From JASUTC01 sp964604305 (GTDB lineage: Bacteria; Thermotogota; Thermotogae; MWEM01), in NCBI GenBank assembly GCA_964604305.1, contig CAZRYM010000001.1, positions 1 to 64,000 of the forward strand: a DNA stretch of 64,000 nt, written 5' to 3'. Within the stretch, counting starts at the first letter, position 1. The number at the start of each line of letters is the position of its first letter. The translations under genes were made by a program, and so were the position numbers. A model generated the notes under the pieces. The model was not told the origin of the DNA. It saw only the letters and a list, made by a program, of their open reading frames with translations, and searched no databases. This document shows positions 60,565 to 64,000 of this stretch, in pieces.

Positions 60565-62445
60565 ATGCTCAGAAGGTTATGCCTTTTTTTCGTTGACTTC
60601 TTAATATTTCTATTTTCAGGTATCATATCTTTGTTTATTCGTTTTGGATGGGATTTTAAATCGATTCTTGAATTTTCTCCCGCGGTATTGATTGCTTCTG
60701 TTCTGGGAGTTATCGCCTTCTTTTTATTTGGCGTTTATAAAGTTGTATGGGCATACATGAGTAACAACGAAGTCGTTTTGATATTCAAAAGTGCAATTGT
60801 CGGGTATTTTCTGAATCTCATCGTTGATCTGGTCTTTCCCACTGTGATGCCTCGTTCTGTTGGTATCATGCAATTCCTGGGTGCTGCACTTGTTGTCCTG
60901 TTGAGTAGAATATGGTGGAGTTGGTATATTCATGAAAGTGAAAGAAAAGGAGATAAGATCTTAAATAAGAAAAGGATCGGGATTGTAGGTGCAGGTGAGG
61001 CTGGAATATTACTGCTTGAGGATTTAAAAAAAAGAAACTCTCAAAAAAGTGTGGTTGCCTTTATCGATGATTCAAAGAGAAAAATTGGAAGAAAGGTTCG
61101 GGGTGTTGAGGTCCTAGGCCCTATCGTTGATTTAAATAAGATTATCAGAGAAAAAAGACTTGAAGAAATCGTTGTTGCCATACCAAGTGCCGACTCATCC
61201 TTGATGAAAAGGATCACTGAAAAAATCGACTTAAAAAGAGTGGAAATGAAGGTTCTGCCATCCATTACCGAGATCATTGACAACAAGGTTGCAGCAGATC
61301 AAATACGTGAAGTTGCCATAGAAGACCTTTTAGGCAGAGAGCCTGTTCGCCTCGACTTGAGTGAAATCAAAGAGGCTAATAGGGAAAAAATTATCATGAT
61401 AACCGGAGCCGGCGGAAGCATTGGCAGCGAGATAACTCGTCAGCTGATCGCCATGAAACCCAAAATGATCATTGCCTTTGGCAGGGGAGAAAACAGTATT
61501 TATCAGGCCTCGCATAAATTTCTCCCATTACTGAAAGAATACGATGTCCAATTTACAAGGATTATTGGAGATATAACCGATAAACAAAGACTTGAATCTC
61601 TATTCAGGGAATACTCGCCTGAGATTATTTATCATTGCGCAGCTCACAAACATGTTCCTCTGATGGAAGAAAATCCCTCTGAGGCTTTCAGGGTAAACTC
61701 CCTTGGTACCAAAGCGCTTGTAGATATGGCATTAGAGTATGGTGTTGAGAGATTTACATTAATCTCAACCGATAAGGCGGTAAACCCAACTTCCATCATG
61801 GGGTTATCGAAAAGACTTGCTGAAATGTATATCAGGTCAATAGCCAAGATCGAACAAAAAACAAAATTTTCAGTGGTGCGTTTCGGAAATGTTCTTGGCA
61901 GTAGGGGAAGTGTTATTCCAAGGTTTAAAGAACAAATTAAAAACGGCGGACCGGTCACGGTAACGGATAAAAACATGCGTCGTTTTTTTATGACCATACC
62001 CGAAGCATCTTCATTAGTATTACAGGCCTCAAGTTTTATGAACAATGGTGACCTTTTTATTTTGGATATGGGAGAACAAATCTACATTAAAGACCTGGTT
62101 GAAAACATGATTATACTGGCTGGATTGATTCCTGGACAGGATATCGAAATTGAATTTACCGGTATCAGACCGGGGGAAAAGCTATACGAAGAGTTGTTTC
62201 TGGATATGGAAAAGGCCTTATCAACTAAACATCCAAAGATATTTAGGGTCATTGAAGATGAGAAATACTCTGATGAAGAAATTACCAATTTGATGAAAAA
62301 GCTTTACAGCTTTTCCATAGAAAAGAACATGAAAGGTCTTAAGGAACTGATCGATCAATATATCCCCGATAATCAGATTGAATTTAAAGGAGGTAGTTCT
62401 GATGCTTACAAACCTGAAAGAGTATTTGAAACCGGGAAATCTTAA
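60565..62445 (+). CDS. Membrane-bound nucleotide-sugar 4,6-dehydratase (CapD/WbpM/PglF family)
   Basis: A 626-residue protein with four N-terminal helices (about 1-115). A first Rossmann-like region follows (GIVGAGEAGILLLEDL). The catalytic SDR domain has MITGAGGSIGSEITRQLIA, CAAHKHVPLMEENPSEAF and STDKAVNPTSIMGLSKRLAE. The usual catalytic Tyr is Met here (S-M-x-x-x-K), as in WbpM and PglF. It makes a UDP-4-keto-6-deoxy sugar for bacillosamine, QuiNAc or similar, feeding glycan or glycoprotein synthesis at the envelope. Transferases of that pathway are not in the window. Confidence 0.92.
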   Translation: MLRRLCLFFVDFLIFLFSGIISLFIRFGWDFKSILEFSPAVLIASVLGVIAFFLFGVYKVVWAYMSNNEVVLIFKSAIVGYFLNLIVDLVFPTVMPRSVGIMQFLGAALVVLLSRIWWSWYIHESERKGDKILNKKRIGIVGAGEAGILLLEDLKKRNSQKSVVAFIDDSKRKIGRKVRGVEVLGPIVDLNKIIREKRLEEIVVAIPSADSSLMKRITEKIDLKRVEMKVLPSITEIIDNKVAADQIREVAIEDLLGREPVRLDLSEIKEANREKIIMITGAGGSIGSEITRQLIAMKPKMIIAFGRGENSIYQASHKFLPLLKEYDVQFTRIIGDITDKQRLESLFREYSPEIIYHCAAHKHVPLMEENPSEAFRVNSLGTKALVDMALEYGVERFTLISTDKAVNPTSIMGLSKRLAEMYIRSIAKIEQKTKFSVVRFGNVLGSRGSVIPRFKEQIKNGGPVTVTDKNMRRFFMTIPEASSLVLQASSFMNNGDLFILDMGEQIYIKDLVENMIILAGLIPGQDIEIEFTGIRPGEKLYEELFLDMEKALSTKHPKIFRVIEDEKYSDEEITNLMKKLYSFSIEKNMKGLKELIDQYIPDNQIEFKGGSSDAYKPERVFETGKS

Positions 62446-63226
62446 AGAAGCCTGGGAGATTTATCAAAAAGACCCCGATCACACACTTTTTTCCACAGGT
62501 GGTTTATCGACTTCTTTACGGGAAGATGATAGAACAAAAATAATCGTTGATTTAAACGACCTGTTATCAAATGAGATTAAAGTAAGTGAAGATAAATACC
62601 TAATAGGCGGCGGAATGACCATAAATGAAGGTCTGGCATCCTTGAAGTCCCATGCTTTGTCACAAGTCCTAAAACAAGTTGGAACCAATCAGATCAGGAA
62701 TATGGCCACCATTTCAGGTTCGATTGCCCAAAAATATGGCTGGTCCGATATTATAACAGCTTTGGTGGCTTATAAAGCTCAAGTGCAAATATTTAACGAA
62801 GGAGGAAAATCATTTGTTCCGATAGATGAATATCTTCATTCAAAGGAGTCTGCCATTGTTCTTAGTGTCCTTATTGAAAAGAAATTCAACTTCGGCTCAT
62901 TTCACTATATCTCAAGAACCGATTACGATGTCTCACAGTTTAATCTGTTCCTCTGTGCCCAAATTAATGACAATGGAAGACTATTGGAAACGGGGATTGC
63001 TTATGGTGCAAGACCGGGATATGCTAAAAGATTTAAAGAAGGTGAAGAAATTTTAGCTGATTTACCTTTAAAAGAAATTGAAGGGAAGTTAGTGGCATTA
63101 ACAGAAAAAATCGAGCAAGTCATCGTATCCAACGGCTTTGGATTGTCTGCAGAATACCGCAAAGAATTATTTAAGGTTTTTTTGAAACGTTCTATCATCA
63201 AATTAATCAAAAACAACGGCAAATAG
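62402..63226 (+). CDS. FAD-binding subunit of a molybdopterin-dehydrogenase family (orphan)
   Basis: A 274-residue protein resembling the medium subunit of xanthine/CO dehydrogenases. The FAD segments are probably LFSTGGLSTSLRED and QIRNMATISGSIAQKYGWSD. The C-terminal CO_deh_flav_C-like part is at ~165-250 (TGIAYGARPGYAKR). The partner Mo-subunit and Fe-S subunit are not adjacent. The ATG at 62402 follows GGAGG by eight bases and lies 44 bases inside the 3' end of the dehydratase gene. It may have a different electron partner or be a remnant. Confidence 0.8.
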   Translation: MLTNLKEYLKPGNLKEAWEIYQKDPDHTLFSTGGLSTSLREDDRTKIIVDLNDLLSNEIKVSEDKYLIGGGMTINEGLASLKSHALSQVLKQVGTNQIRNMATISGSIAQKYGWSDIITALVAYKAQVQIFNEGGKSFVPIDEYLHSKESAIVLSVLIEKKFNFGSFHYISRTDYDVSQFNLFLCAQINDNGRLLETGIAYGARPGYAKRFKEGEEILADLPLKEIEGKLVALTEKIEQVIVSNGFGLSAEYRKELFKVFLKRSIIKLIKNNGK

Positions 63227-63290
63227 CATTCTTGCTCAGCAGATTCTGCAGAAGAAATTAATAATCACGCTGTAAAAGTGATGCCGGTAG

Positions 63291-63803
63291 CTAGTAAAGA
63301 TCAAACATATACTTTTTTAGTAAACGTTGCGTCAAAGATATCATAGAAATTCCTATGATTGCAACAGATGCGGCTGTGAATGAAAAGCCTCCCAGAACCA
63401 GTCCAAGAGCCAGGGCCGAAGATGGGGGGTGTTCGGTGTTTGTGATAACCATAAGAAACATGGTCAGTCCAACAGAAAAAGCTCCAAAAAGAGGCATTAG
63501 AAAATCCGGATTAATATTAGGGAACAGCTGATGAATCAGAAAAACCATTAGTGCACAAAAACCCCCACTAATAACCCCAAAAGTATAGCCCCCTATTAAA
63601 TATCTGGGTCCTGCAGTTCTATCATGAGGGTTTCCAAACGCTATAGTAGAGCTGGCACCGATAGAAGCGACAACAATCCCATCAGCCAATAAATCCAAAA
63701 AGAGAAGGACAACGGAAACCACCCCTACCGTCATCAAAGACTGCAAAATAAATTGCTTTTTATGCTTCCGAAAATCCTCATCAAGAAAATTAAAGATCTT
63801 CAC
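63291..63803 (-). CDS. HPP-family membrane protein
   Basis: A 170-residue protein with four to five membrane helices. Family motifs are GASSTIAFGNPHDRTAGPRY and TNTEHPPSSALALG (the His-Pro-Pro). HPP proteins are often fused to CBS domains or linked with nitrite transport into plastids; in bacteria the substrate is mostly unknown. The start is a GTG five bases after GGAGG (GGAGGAATAA). It begins 15 bases after the stop of the probable alpha-mannosidase gene and is likely co-transcribed with it. Confidence 0.9.
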   Translation of the reverse strand: MKIFNFLDEDFRKHKKQFILQSLMTVGVVSVVLLFLDLLADGIVVASIGASSTIAFGNPHDRTAGPRYLIGGYTFGVISGGFCALMVFLIHQLFPNINPDFLMPLFGAFSVGLTMFLMVITNTEHPPSSALALGLVLGGFSFTAASVAIIGISMISLTQRLLKKYMFDLY

Positions 63804-63818
63804 TTATTCCTCCGTTTA

Positions 63819-64000
63819 TCACTTTATTAAGAAAGTATAAAACTTAAAAGGTTCGTATGTCAGTTCGAATGTATCTTTTTCAACAAGTTCTACTTTTTTC
63901 TTTTTTTCTTCCAATACATTGGAAGTAAAGACCTCCTGGAGTTCCAAGCCCTTTAATTTGATATTTGTCTTACCACGTGAGCCGACTACTTCACATACCC
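63819..64000 (-). CDS. C-terminal end of a probable GH38 alpha-mannosidase (runs off the window)
   Basis: Sixty codons before a TGA are visible. They read CEVVGSRGKTNIKLKGLELQ, then VFTSNVLEE, a Lys-rich stretch, and FELTYEPFKFYTFLIK. The pattern 'E.G....l......V.. nvLE ..... PFK..Tf.l' is what I expect at the extreme C-terminus of GH38 mannosidases. The catalytic domains lie outside the window, so the call is tentative. Confidence 0.5.
   Translation of the reverse strand, partial: VCEVVGSRGKTNIKLKGLELQEVFTSNVLEEKKKKVELVEKDTFELTYEPFKFYTFLIK

Noticed and set aside
63227..63290. Short palindromes (GCAGATTCTGC; ATCAC...GTGAT) between the FAD subunit and HPP genes as a terminator
   Set aside because: Stems are short and no T-run follows on either strand.

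Overview
The window reads as a chromosomal segment of a Thermotogota bacterium, most likely a mesophilic or moderately thermophilic, uncultured member assembled from a metagenome. The phylum call rests on (i) the gene order gyrB - small membrane protein - ftsA - ftsZ - pilB, which I recall from Thermotoga; (ii) a linked glmU-prs pair; (iii) a short SLH / coiled-coil / C-terminal membrane-anchor protein resembling the Omp-alpha spacer of the Thermotogales toga; (iv) SpoVS without any sporulation context; and (v) a large SRP RNA with an Alu domain. DNA is AT-rich. Many genes use TTG or GTG starts behind strong GGAGG sites. Family assignments come from reading the proteins; no database search was run.

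Left part, minus strand (1-9.8 kb): the 5' end of a sugar-binding-protein gene; a BMP-type nucleoside ABC importer (binding protein, ATPase, two permeases) that carries an orphan MrpG-like antiporter subunit; several membrane proteins; SpoVS; a lipoprotein; and a McsA-like protein. A 10-base scaffold gap at 9872-9881 is flanked by two diverged copies of the same mcsA/pth junction, so the join is suspect.

From 23.4 kb down to 9.9 kb runs an almost gap-free minus-strand superoperon: nucleoside kinase, CsoR-family regulator, CtpA protease, two unknown proteins, RND exporter, pullulanase, ruvA, glmU, prs, rplY and pth. Divergent from it is a tRNA-Gln gene with a consensus promoter.

From 23.6 to 35.3 kb, still mostly minus strand: a SurA/PrsA-like foldase, a D-cysteine desulfhydrase-like enzyme, an aminotransferase, a zinc-finger membrane protein, glyQ, the SRP RNA, an Hsp20 flanked by palindromic repeats, a YtrA-type GntR/ABC operon with a consensus promoter overlapped by a likely operator, and an MFS transporter.

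From 35.5 to 40.4 kb, plus strand: glnS, an exported phosphatase with an unusual N-terminal domain, tRNA-Val, nadD and a U32 peptidase-family protein. Then come, on the minus strand, an RNase H, an [FeFe]-hydrogenase and murC.

The last 20 kb is plus strand and envelope-centred: a DUF1175 protein, a thioester alpha-2-macroglobulin and a mini Omp-alpha protein, then a compact operon of dciA, gyrB, an FtsQ-like protein, ftsA, ftsZ, pilB, a membrane-anchored beta-domain protein, an HD hydrolase, a CapD/WbpM-type dehydratase and an orphan FAD subunit. The operon couples replication, division, pilus ATPase and surface glycan functions. The window closes, on the minus strand, with an HPP-family protein and the 3' end of a probable GH38 alpha-mannosidase. 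No IS element, prophage or CRISPR array was seen.
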